A program made the translations under genes and the position numbers. Below are positions 11,968 through 20,682 of a stretch of 64,000 bases of DNA, piece after piece. Position 1 is the stretch's first letter; each line of letters begins with the position of its first letter. The stretch lies in NCBI GenBank assembly GCA_930367215.1, contig OV884059.1, forward strand, positions 76,789,393 through 76,853,392, written 5' to 3'. The stretch is from Pollenia angustigena. Taxonomy: Eukaryota; Arthropoda; Insecta; Diptera; Polleniidae. The notes beneath the pieces are model-generated. The model did not search any database. It was not told the DNA's origin and worked only from the letters and a program-made list of their open reading frames with translations.

Positions 11968-12015
11968 TCGCCTTACAGTTAATTCAGGCGTGGGCTTTTA
12001 CGACGTCTCTTTTGG
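11968..12015 (+). repeat. Short dispersed repeat (pair with 13291-13340)
   Basis: GCCTTACAGTTAATTCAG, then a GGC or GGG block and TTTTACGACGTC-CTTTT, matches 13291-13340 in the same orientation. An adjacent inverted motif CGTAGATACG / CGTATCTACG spans 11878-11962. Function unknown. Confidence 0.5.
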
Positions 12016-12064
12016 TTTGGTGGCCACGGTTTAGAGAAGAAAGAGGGGTAAACAAAAATACTTA

Positions 12065-12404
12065 TGGCCATTTTCTCATTAGGCAATTATCTTTTTACCC
12101 AACGAAAAACTGCACATTAAAGAAATTTGGTTTTCTCAATGTCTCATTTGCTTCGATTTTATCGCAAAGCTAACCGGCACTCATCTGCCAATTATTTATT
12201 TTCCTTTTATTTGCCGTACAGATAAATTCAATCAGCTGACTCCCAACTTTTACATGTATTTTGAGTGGCGTTGCCAGCTGAAAACAATGTATTTTGTCGG
12301 TATATTGAGAAACCCAAAATCGTTAACGGACAGTTTATCGTTCCAATAAATTTATGTTGACATTAAGTAACAGGCAGTTTGTCGATACATTGAGAAAATG
12401 GCCA
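12065..12404. mobile_element. Harbinger-like MITE, TTA TSD
   Basis: The ends TGGCCATTTTCTCA and TGAGAAAATGGCCA are perfect inverses, and TTA flanks both (12062-12064 and 12405-12407). The 340-bp interior has no ORF. A further inner pair, TTGAGAAACC / GGTTTTCTCAATG, suggests internal duplication. Confidence 0.8.
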
Positions 12405-12509
12405 TTAGTAAGTGTTTTTTTTTGTCTTTTTCTCATATTTCTCTTTCAACTTATTTTCTTCTTGTTACGTTTTATTCTTTGACTAACTTTGAAATATCAG
12501 TTTGAAAAT

Positions 12510-13262
12510 ACAGTAAGACCTCGGTTATCAATATCAACAATTTTTAGTAGTTTTTTGTGTGTTTCTAGTTAAAATTATTAAGAGATTTTATATACAGATT
12601 TACGTATGTACATTAGGGATATAACTTTTTAACAATTTTTTAATATATAGACAATAAAAAACTATAAGGGAACGTATATTTATTTTTTCGCTAAGGTCAA
12701 AAAAGTTCACACACAACCGCGATGACGTTTTGAACATTTTTGATTTTCTTTTTTGCTAAGAAAAATTAATAATATGTTTATTTAAAACAAAAAATAGCTC
12801 AAGTATGAAATGTCATTAATATTTAGAGATGGTAAGAGATTTTTCCGCAAACGAAAACGTATTTTTAACCTTTAATAACAAAAGAAAAAATAAAAAAGAA
12901 AACAAAACACCGTATAAAATTATGAATATTCAATATAGCATTGGTTTAGAAAAACCAATTGGTGCGTGAAATTTTTTGAGAAAAATTACAAAAGATTATT
13001 ATTTTCGTGGTTACTAGGACATGGTTGGCCTCATGGTAATACGCCAAAAAATTGGTTGTACCCTAATGTACATGTTTAAATAATATGAGTAAAAATGTAA
13101 TTTTTGCAGAACATGCTTCCCAGTAATTTGCAAGAGAATTCGCCTTTTATTCACATTTTTATGATTGTTCAAAAGTATTTTAAGTTGATTAAAGACTTTT
13201 GTATATTTACTATATAATTGATGTTTCTGGTTAATCGAATGACTGATAATCGAGGCCCTTTC
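12510..13262. mobile_element. Possible pogo/Tigger-like non-autonomous element
   Basis: The left end CAGTAAGACCTCGGTTATC follows TA. The right end contains GATAATCGAGGCCCTTTCTC, an approximate inverse. CCTCGRTTATC termini are characteristic of pogo/Tigger elements. The right boundary and its TA are not clean, so the assignment is tentative. A further inverted-repeat element is nested within. Confidence 0.45.
12606..13073. repeat. Nested inverted-repeat element with ATGTACATTAGGG ends
   Basis: ATGTACATTAGGG on the left (12606) and CCCTAATGTACATG on the right (13061-13073) are inverse. The same tip is used by the larger element at 55497-58597, so this may be a small derivative of that group. 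No coding sequence. Confidence 0.5.
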
Positions 13263-13290
13263 TCAAATAAAAAAAGATGTTACTAAAAAG

Positions 13291-13340
13291 CGCGTCGTGT
13301 TACAGCAAATTCAGACGGGGATTTTTACGACGTCGCTTTT
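13291..13340 (+). repeat. Second copy of the TTTTTACGACGTC repeat
   Basis: Matches 11968-12015: GTTACAGCAAATTCAG, then GGGATTTTTACGACGTCGC. Degenerate but in the same order and spacing. Confidence 0.5.
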
Positions 13341-14365
13341 TTGACGTGCCTTTTGTTTTGGCTTTCAATGAAATATTTGGCGTTGCGTTGCGGTTTAGAC
13401 AATAAAGTCCTAAGAAAAAAAGAAGCCACAAAAGCGCTCGTATGAATTGTGTGTTAGATATAATTCTACTTCGTACACCGGATGCGCCCGCATTGCCATA
13501 GAAAAGAAAAATCTAAATTAAATTATTTTAATGTTTTCAAATTGAATATTTGAAAAAAAAAACATAAACGAAGTACAAAATAAACAACCATTTCAATAAA
13601 TTTTTCCACCTGTTTTGTCGACTTTTCTCTTTTCATAAACCTTTGCGTACCAATTATAAACAAACACGAAGAGGAAAGTATCCAATTTAGCCTTGGCGTT
13701 TTTAAGTTTTAAGCAGTTGAACAACCAAATAAAACATATAAGAAAATTAAATTAAAAAATATATTTTTCTTTAAAAAAGGAGGATACGATAAACTATTTA
13801 TTAAAAAAAAAAAACATAAAATAAATCAGCAGATCTTTAAAATGACACATGTCGCTCTTGATCAACAATAGTGTACTAATCCAAAATTTCAGTTTAAATT
13901 AATATTTGGTATATATATGGTTACGACAAAATTGTTTAACTTATTTTTTTTTAATTATGGAAAAACTTCAGAAAAACTTCATCGCAACATCTTTATTTTG
14001 CTCTGTCCATTAATCATATGCGTAAAAATTTAAACGTTGTAGGTAAATCCACTCTAGAGAGAATTTTGAAATCAAATTCGGTTAAAGTTTAAAAAACTTG
14101 AAAGGCAAAACTTGATCGTGCAACCCTTAATTAAGGTATGTTGGACAGATAAAATAAGATCGGTCAGTAGCCAAAAATCATCATTATTTCAGCCGTATTT
14201 AAAATAAGCTTAAAACGTGTTTTAAGGCAAAATGTTCATGCACTGTAATTCTTTATGAATACGGCAGGATATTTTTAAAAACCTTCATTAACTTTAAAAC
14301 ATCGTAAATTAACCTGTAAAAAACAAGGGAAAATTGTTTACAATGGCAACGCTGAAAAATGTAAC
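13341..14365. other. AT-rich DNA, nothing recognised
   Basis: Contains A runs near 13552-13561 and 13802-13813. No coding motif or terminal repeat was identified. Confidence 0.4.
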
Positions 14366-14482
14366 GGTTTGTCCTCGAAGTCACATGTATATATTTTTTC
14401 CCTTTGTGTCCTCGAAGTCACATGTTTATATATTTTCTCTGTGTCCTCGAAATCACTTGTATATATTTTTTACGGAGAAAAA
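14366..14482 (+). repeat. Three tandem repeats of about 36 bp
   Basis: GTCCTCGAAGTCACATGTATA is followed by a TATTTTTTCCCTTT-type stretch, repeated three times with small changes. The 70-codon ORF across it is a product of the repeat and is not called a gene. Confidence 0.8.
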
Positions 14483-14689
14483 AAATGGGAAAATATATGA
14501 GAGTACTTGGCAATACTACGCAACAAAATTTGTTAAAATTTGTTAAAAAAATACAAAATTAAGGCATTTAAACCGTATATATAGAAGTTTTAATAGTAAT
14601 TGATTGATATATAACCACAGTGCAATCAAATAAAGTAAAAAAAAAGAATAAACCAAAAAAATTAAAATTTGTGGGGAAAAATTGACGTG

Positions 14690-14797
14690 TCCGGTAAATA
14701 TGCTCTAGGCATGTAATCATTTGGCGGACTGTTCGCTAAGTATGCAACTGTCCGCCGTTTATGCGCTAGCTTCAAAAACTGTTCGCTAAATAAACGC

Positions 14798-14843
<46 letters not shown>
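14690..14843. repeat. Inverse partner of the 4.6-kb flank plus (AT)n run
   Basis: Contains repeated CTGTTCGCTAA and TATGCGCTAG-type motifs, then GCTGTGC running into (AT)n at 14803-14843. Read in reverse this is GCACAGCG-TTATTTAGCGAAC, close to GCACAGGGCATATTATGCGAAC after the (TA)n at 4577-4620. It probably represents fold-back element ends inserted into TA microsatellites. Confidence 0.5.
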
Positions 14844-14848
<5 letters not shown>

Positions 14849-15395
14849 TAATAGAACAGTTGACTAAAGCAGGGCTACCAGATTTGGGGTTTTAATCTCA
14901 AATTAGATAACAAAAATTAATTTTGGGTTTAAATTGAGAATGTACAAATAAACTATTTTTCTTTTTGGGAAAATTATTAATCGTATTGCTTCTTTTAAAA
15001 GCCAACATATGTATATAAGATCTGTAAGTGTTTTCATGTACAAAACGTATATTAATACAATTTATGTATTATTAAACAAATTATAGAGCAAATTAATTAT
15101 CGGACGGCTGAAAAATCGGATTTACTGAACTCTATGTTAGTTTTTTATTTAAAATGTGTCAGCAGCAGAATTTTTATTATTTAAAAAATGTATTCTCCTT
15201 TTGTTAATACTCTAAGAAGTAAAAATACTTTCAAGCATATGTCCACCAGTGCAATGGCTAAGCCAATGTATATTTTGCGCATTAAATTTCCAAACTCTCA
15301 AATCTATCGAGATTTCTAATAAGGATTCGAGGGCCCCCTGAGCTTGAAGGCCCCGGGGCACTGCCCCGCCTAGCCCCTAGGTAGCTACGCCACTG
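14844..15395. other. Right arm of the composite hAT-like element
   Basis: AT-rich, becoming GC-rich from about 15325 (GGGGCCCC- and GCCCCGCC-type sequence) and ending in the inverse of the 4133 terminus. No transposase reading was found. Confidence 0.4.
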
Positions 15396-15881
15396 ACCCT
15401 AAACCGGCATTTTTAAAAGCTCCTTTTGATAATGCACCACACCCACTACTTGCCTTCCGCAGAAACCCCAGAAACAACAGGTCCAGAACATTTATAGTCC
15501 CGGCCAAATGGTTTCATTGACACCCTATTTTTTCTAAAATACCAAAGTTGGCGCTGCAAAAAGAAAGGAAGTTTTCGAAAACCTTTTATGTAATAACAAA
15601 GAAGAAAACCAATATCTTAGAAACATTATCGCTTTTAGTGCAACATCCTTTGTATCGACTAAAGACTCTAATTTTTTTCTCGAAATCCTTGTATAATATC
15701 TGACCAATAGAACAAGAGTCACAGCTATCAGTCGACAATATATAGTGCCTATTAAGCCAATATTATAGACCTATGGTATTCAAATATGGGGTAAAGGTTC
15801 TACTTCTTATGCAGAGAAATTACAAAGACGACGAAACAAAATATTGCGACTAATTACTGATGCTTCGTGGTATATTAGTAC

Positions 15882-16973
15882 CAGGGTTCTTATGCTTTTT
15901 TCTTTAAAAATCGTCAAAAGTTTTAACAAAAATCGTCATCAATAGTTAACAAAATCGTCAAATATTTAAATTTTACAAATTGGAGACAATTTATTGCGTT
16001 GAGTGGTTCAAAAATATAAATATTTAGCAAGTTATTATATTTATGATAAAGAAAGTTTTATTATATTTATTTCAGCAAGTGGGCTGAAATGTATTTATAT
16101 TTGAAAAGAAATACATAAGAAAAATTATATTTTCATAAAAACATAACAAACATTTATTTATTTATTTTATCCATATTCACAAAAACATTAATTAAAAAAA
16201 AAAATCTCATATGCTATTAACTCAAGCTATCTTTAAATGATTAATTTTTAGCGCTATCACAAATGCAAATTGTTTTTACTGTTGAAGGTGATTAACCAAG
16301 GGTTCTGTCGATATCAACAGCCTTTTAACCCGACTTGAAACGTTTAATTACGTCCAATTTAAGTTCCAAACTAGTGCATTTTCTTCACTTTGCACTCATT
16401 TTTCTACATAACTTCTTATTAAGAACTAATTTCTTATTTCCTAACACTTAACTATACCTAGAATAACTTTTAATAATAATTTAAAAGGGAATTCGCCTTT
16501 TTACACGCAAAAAGAAAAATTTTTCACATATGATTATGACTTCAGCGAAAAAAAAATGAAATCGTATGTAGCGACGCAAATCGAAATCATCATGCGGATT
16601 TCACCAATTTCTAAAAAGCGGACCAAATAGAACCGACGCAAATCGGTGCTCTAGTGTATATTTTTTGCCGTATCGGTGGCCTATAATTGTGTAATTCGAA
16701 TTACAAGTGCTTCTAATGAAAACCACCTGGTTTGTGATGGAGGAAGAACTTTTTTTGTTTAATTTCCAAAAATTTTTGGATTTCGAAAAATTTATTTTTA
16801 CGTTTTGAACTGCTCCCAATATAATTGTTAATATTTCTTGCAAGTGTTTTATTGATGCCAGAAAATCGTCATAAGTCTATTACTTTTAGTTTAAAAATCG
16901 TCTATCATCGTTTTACTGTATTTTCTCAAAAAATCGTCAAAATTACGAAAAATCGGCACATCTAACAACACTG
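15882..16973. mobile_element. Non-autonomous hAT element, 8-bp TSD
   Basis: Left end CAGGGTTCTTA, right end TAACAACACTG. Flanking 8-mers ATTAGTAC (15874-15881) and ATTAGTAT (16974-16981) differ at one position. Both ends carry AAAAATCGTCAAAA subterminal repeats (15906-15960 and 16861-16955). No transposase sequence remains. It splits the Jockey-like relic right after ASWYIS. Confidence 0.8.
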
Positions 16974-17050
16974 ATTAGTATGTACAGTGAATATTTATAA
17001 GGACCTTAATATTAAATTTGTTCGCGACGTAATAAAAACTTCTCCTCCAG

Positions 17051-17163
17051 GCCCGGTAGGCTAGCTGGTAGTGAGCTAGTCTATCAGCACCGGGGTTGCG
17101 GGCTCGATTTCCGCCAGAGCTTCGGGGGGTTTAGCTTAAGGAATTAAAAAAAAAAAAAAAACG
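17051..17163 (+). mobile_element. tRNA-derived SINE, copy 1
   Basis: Starts GCCCGGTAGGCTAGCTGGTA, with a pol III box A-like TAGCTGGTAGTGAG and a box B-like GGGCTCGATTTCCG, and ends GGAATT followed by an A run. The copy at 43936-44098 is longer by an internal GCAGACAAGCGTAAAAAGCT-type block. The structure fits a tRNA-head SINE. It is inserted in the Jockey-like relic. No clear target duplication was found here. Confidence 0.8.
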
Positions 17164-17392
17164 AAAACTGGTAATTTATCCAAATCCTTTTGCACAGCTA
17201 CTTTATTATAATGGACATATTCGCCTCAAGAATGAAAGATGAACTGAAAGACCCTTAAATTATTAGTTAATTTAGGCTTTTTAGTACTTATTGTTATTTT
17301 CTGAAATAAGAAATATCCAATAATTTAATAAAAGTTAATAAAATAAAAAAAGTTCCGAAGTTTAAATAAATTAAGTTAATAACCAGGCTCGA

Positions 17393-17520
17393 GTTCTGTG
17401 TTATAATATTTTATTTTATAAGTTCACATGTTCCACCTTACTTCCGTTCATTCGTACTTTTTGTCAAGAATTCTTCTTGAAGTCCAAAGTACATTTTTTT
17501 TTTTTTTTTGTTTTTCATTT
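17393..17520 (-). repeat. Partial copy of the 566-bp tRNA-like unit
   Basis: In reverse it matches the segment GTACTTTG-ACTTCAAGAAGAATTCTTGACAAAA-GTACG of the tandem unit at 45.9-47.1 kb, continuing into an AACATGTTAAAAT-like sequence. About 130 bp, diverged. Confidence 0.6.
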
Positions 17521-17930
17521 TATTTATGGGGGATTTCATGTGAAGTGACCCAATTTTTAAATCGATGTCTTCCGATTTGTCTAGAGTTAGAAACTATTTT
17601 TTTTATACATAAGCAACTAGCATCCTAAAAAGCGACCAAAACAACCTTAAAGGAAAAGCTTTCCTTCGAGCAAAAAAACCTTAAACATGCCGGATAAAAA
17701 AATAAAAATAAAGTTTTAGATTAAAAAAAAATATTAAAAAATTTTTTTAAAAAAACAAAAATTTTTTTTTTTAAAGATTGATCAAATAGCTATCAAAGCT
17801 ACTTGGGACAAATTTTGCTAGCACCAATAAGAAATAAGTTACATGGATGAGAAAGAACACCTTTCTGGCCAACATGTCATACTTTGACTCCCTCTAACTC
17901 AGAAACTTTTTGACCGATCTCGTTTAAAAT
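17521..17930. other. A/T-run-rich spacer
   Basis: Long A and T runs at about 17.69-17.78 kb. No motif was recognised before the LINE fragment begins. Confidence 0.4.
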
Positions 17931-18407
17931 TTGTGTCTCCTGCCAAAACTTTTATATGCCTGCGCTTTCTTTGCAAACTGTGACTCAGAATGCAAATCTA
18001 TGCTTAATGTGGCATTCAACAATATTGCTAGACATGTTTTTGCCCGCAGACGTCTTGATAGTATCTCTGATTACTCAAAAAGAATCTACAATTTAACACT
18101 CGAAAACCTGTTGAAAGTTCGTTCATTATTGTTTCTACAAAAGCTGATTTTTACTAAACAACCTCAATATTTATATAGAAGATTAACTCTTTCAAGATCT
18201 AACAGAGGAAAGAATATAAACTCTATTCGCTACCGTAGCTTTATATCAGTTACACATTTTTACGTTTCTACAATTCGTCTGTGGTACCGACTACCTCCCC
18301 ATATTCAATTCATAAGCAATGCAAACAGTTGCAAATCTGCCATTTTTAAACATTTTTTTTTTGTAAAATGCTTTTTTGACCGCCTTTTACTTAATGCAAA
18401 TGGATGA
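17931..18407 (+). pseudogene. LINE ORF2 C-terminal fragment
   Basis: An open frame of about 158 codons with no initiating ATG at its left edge. Blocks such as LNVAFNNIARHVFARRRLD, SKRIYNLTLENLLKVRSLLF and FYVSTIRLWYRLPPHIQ are typical of the C-terminal tail of insect LINE reverse transcriptases. The catalytic RT domain would lie upstream and is missing, so this is a 5'-truncated insertion. The short 3' UTR ends in a TCAA microsatellite. Confidence 0.75.
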
Positions 18408-18640
18408 AACTTTCCAGGAATGCATATTCCCGATGACAATATACGAAAACATGGGCGTAGCGAGTATAAAAAAAGATGGGGGGGGGGCAAAATTTTAAAA
18501 ACCTTTTCTTTAACGTTAATTTAACCGCCTTATACTCAATACAAATGGATGAAACTTTGCTGTTTGCCGGCATGCATATTCCCGATGGCAATACACGAAT
18601 ACATGTGCGTAGCCAGGATAAAATCTAGGGGGGAGCAAAA
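18395..18640 (+). repeat. Two-unit tandem repeat in the LINE 3' region
   Basis: CAAATGGATGAAACTTT then GCATATTCCCGATG-CAATA and a CGTAGC-A block occurs at about 18398 and 18541, giving a period near 145 bp. Both units end in G-rich runs followed by CAAAATTTT. Confidence 0.7.
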
Positions 18641-18858
18641 TTTTTTTAAATGTTCTTTTTTAAGAAAAGAGTTTCTTAAAAAATTTTTTTTTAATGTTCT
18701 TATTATTTATATTTGTTTACTTATTTGTATTAATTAATATTTATTTATGTGTTTAATTTTCATTTTATTTTATTTTATTGTGCCACATATGTATAACATT
18801 AATTCTACAGTACTGTAATATAAGACACCCTCCTTGTTGTACTGTCTTATATAATAAA

Positions 18859-18881
18859 GAATCAATCAATCAATCAATCAA
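18859..18881 (+). repeat. (TCAA)n at a LINE 3' end
   Basis: AATAAAGAA runs into about five TCAA units. A simple-repeat tail instead of poly(A) is known for several LINE clades and marks the probable 3' end of the fragment that starts at 17931. Confidence 0.75.
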
Positions 18882-20200
18882 ACTACTATCCAATAGGACT
18901 TACCTTGGTGCAAATTTCATCCAAATCGGAATACATCGATTTAAAAATTGGGTCCCCTTGTTTATTTGTCTAAAGTTTAAGTAAAATTTGTGGTAACATT
19001 TTTTGTTTTAAAGTTGTAAAACGACTTAAATCCTTTAAAAAGGATTTAAACTTTAAAAAAGAAAACTTTGCTCTTCTAAAATATTAAAGTTTTCTTTAAA
19101 TCGGTATTTCTTATGTTGACCAGTGTAACGAATGTAAAAAATAATAATGTTAGATTATGTTATTTTATAATTTAAACCCTCTGCTTTTATAACATTTCCT
19201 TTAAAACTCAGTACATAGTAATTACCCAAAAAATGTTTAAACAATAAATTTCAAAATATTAACTACTTAACTATTGTATATACCACAAATAGTTCTTTTG
19301 CTACTCTTCCAAAAATAAAAAAAGGAATATATAACAAAACAAATACTTTTAATGGACTCTGTACATTTATTCATTACCTTTGTATGGCAAAAAAAAAACC
19401 CAAAAGAAAGAAAAAGAGCAACGCCACATTTAATGGCTCCTCGCCAAGCACGCAAAGTATGTATGACAAAAATTGAAAAAAAAACTATCTACAATGGTAA
19501 CTAGTGCATTTATGGACATACTAGAAAAAAATTAAATAAAAAAAAACAAAGTTGTGAAAATATACACTATAATTTTCTACTCTGGAGTATAAAAAATAAT
19601 ATTTCTCATGTGCATTAAAGTGATTCCACATTCATTCATAGTGTTTCACACTTTGGTTACGTTTTTTTTTTCATCACATAGTTTATTTTCATTTTTTTAT
19701 TTTTTTTTGTTTTTCTTTGGAAACTATAACCGCATAAAGGGCACAGTGGCTTAAATATTAATGGTATTAAACGAGTATATTAAGAAGCCTACCTAAGGCA
19801 ATGAAGAGAGGATACCAAAACACTTGTTTGTAACGCTTTCCACATACCGTCTGCATTACTTTAAAGTAGACTTATAATGTTATATTTTAATCTTAGCCTA
19901 ATGACTTATTGATATGTAATGTAAGTGTTATGGCCAGATTATTTTGGAAAATCAAAATTTAGTTGAGTTACCAGTTACCGAAAATCTGTAACAAATGGCA
20001 ACTAATGTAGATTTCAATTGCCAAATAATAATAATTTTTAGACAACCGTAAAGTTGTGGTTGCCGTGAAGATTTTTTAAGTAAAATGGCATTAAAAGCTC
20101 AAAATTGGTACGTTTTTTGTTTAATTTTGAACATTTGGAAATTACCATGCTTTTTATATACGGAAATGCTACTTCAAGCATTAAAATAAAGTAATTTGCT
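18882..20200. other. AT-rich DNA, no supported feature
   Basis: Homopolymer runs and short unassigned ORFs only. The 62-codon minus ORF at 19267-19455 has no motif. Confidence 0.4.
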
Positions 20201-20234
20201 GCACAATCTCCTTTGGACGATTTTTAAGCCCTAA

Positions 20235-20600
20235 AAATAAAATAGGCTACTTATTTTTTCGATAGGGGCAGGGTAATTGGTACACCCCATTGGATGCCAA
20301 TATTAAATATCGCATATCTTAAGAGCTGCTGCATGCATTTTGTTGAACTTTTGTTAGTAGGAGATTCAGAGCCCCAAAATTGAAATAAAATAGCAGCGGG
20401 GGAAGTGGTACCCACCATAGGACGCCAATGTTTAATTTCGCATATCTGTAGAAGTCACTCTTATGGTATACTACACTATTTAAAACAAAAATAAAGCGAG
20501 TAGGCGTTGAGGGGAAATACCTCCCATAGGCTGCATATATTAAATATAGCGCAAATGAAGAACTTTTAAAGGCAGAGTCTTCAACCGAGGTTAAAGCTAC
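20235..20600 (+). repeat. Degenerate tandem array, left half (LINE target)
   Basis: Three diverged units of about 100-130 bp each carry a CCCATAGGATGCCAATATTAA-like core followed by ATCGCATATCTT. The same series, including TTGTTGAACTTTT-GTAGTAGGA and GTCACACTTATGGCATACTA, recurs at 26016-26360 on the other side of the LINE, and again at 28167-28510 in the duplicated copy. The LINE inserted into this array. Confidence 0.75.
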
Positions 20601-20682
20601 TTTTTTTTCCACGATAGAGCGGGGAGGTTTCCCCACAGTGACAGGTACCGCGACCAGGTTAGGTCTATTGTACCCACTCCCC

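Larger units (their letters stand above)
4133..15395. mobile_element. Composite region between paired hAT-like termini
   Basis: The left end reads CAGTGGCGTAGCTAGG (4133) and the right end is its inverse, AGGTAGCTACGCCACTG, ending at 15395. Flanking 8-mers are ACCCTAAC (4125-4132) and ACCCTAAA (15396-15403), 7 of 8 identical, as expected for an old hAT duplication. The 11.3-kb span is far longer than a hAT. The simplest reading is one old element swollen by the many MITEs and palindromes inside. No transposase relic was identified, so pairing of unrelated ends remains possible. Confidence 0.55.
15640..17350 (+). pseudogene. Jockey-like LINE reverse transcriptase C-terminal relic
   Basis: Degraded ORF2 tail of a Jockey-superfamily retrotransposon. 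Readable blocks in order: TYGIQIWGKGSTS and LQRRRNKILRLITDASWY (15770-15875), NIYKDLNIKFVRDVIK (16988-17035), and YPNPFAQLLYYNGHIRLKNE (17175-17235). The untranslated tail ends in an A-rich stretch near 17350. It is interrupted by a hAT at 15882-16973 and a SINE at 17051-17163. The protein continues across both gaps, showing they came later. Stops and frameshifts are frequent. Confidence 0.75.

Noticed and set aside
14334..14546. 70-codon ORF with repeated FPFVSSKSHVYIF-like segments
   Set aside because: It reflects a three-unit 36-bp tandem repeat.
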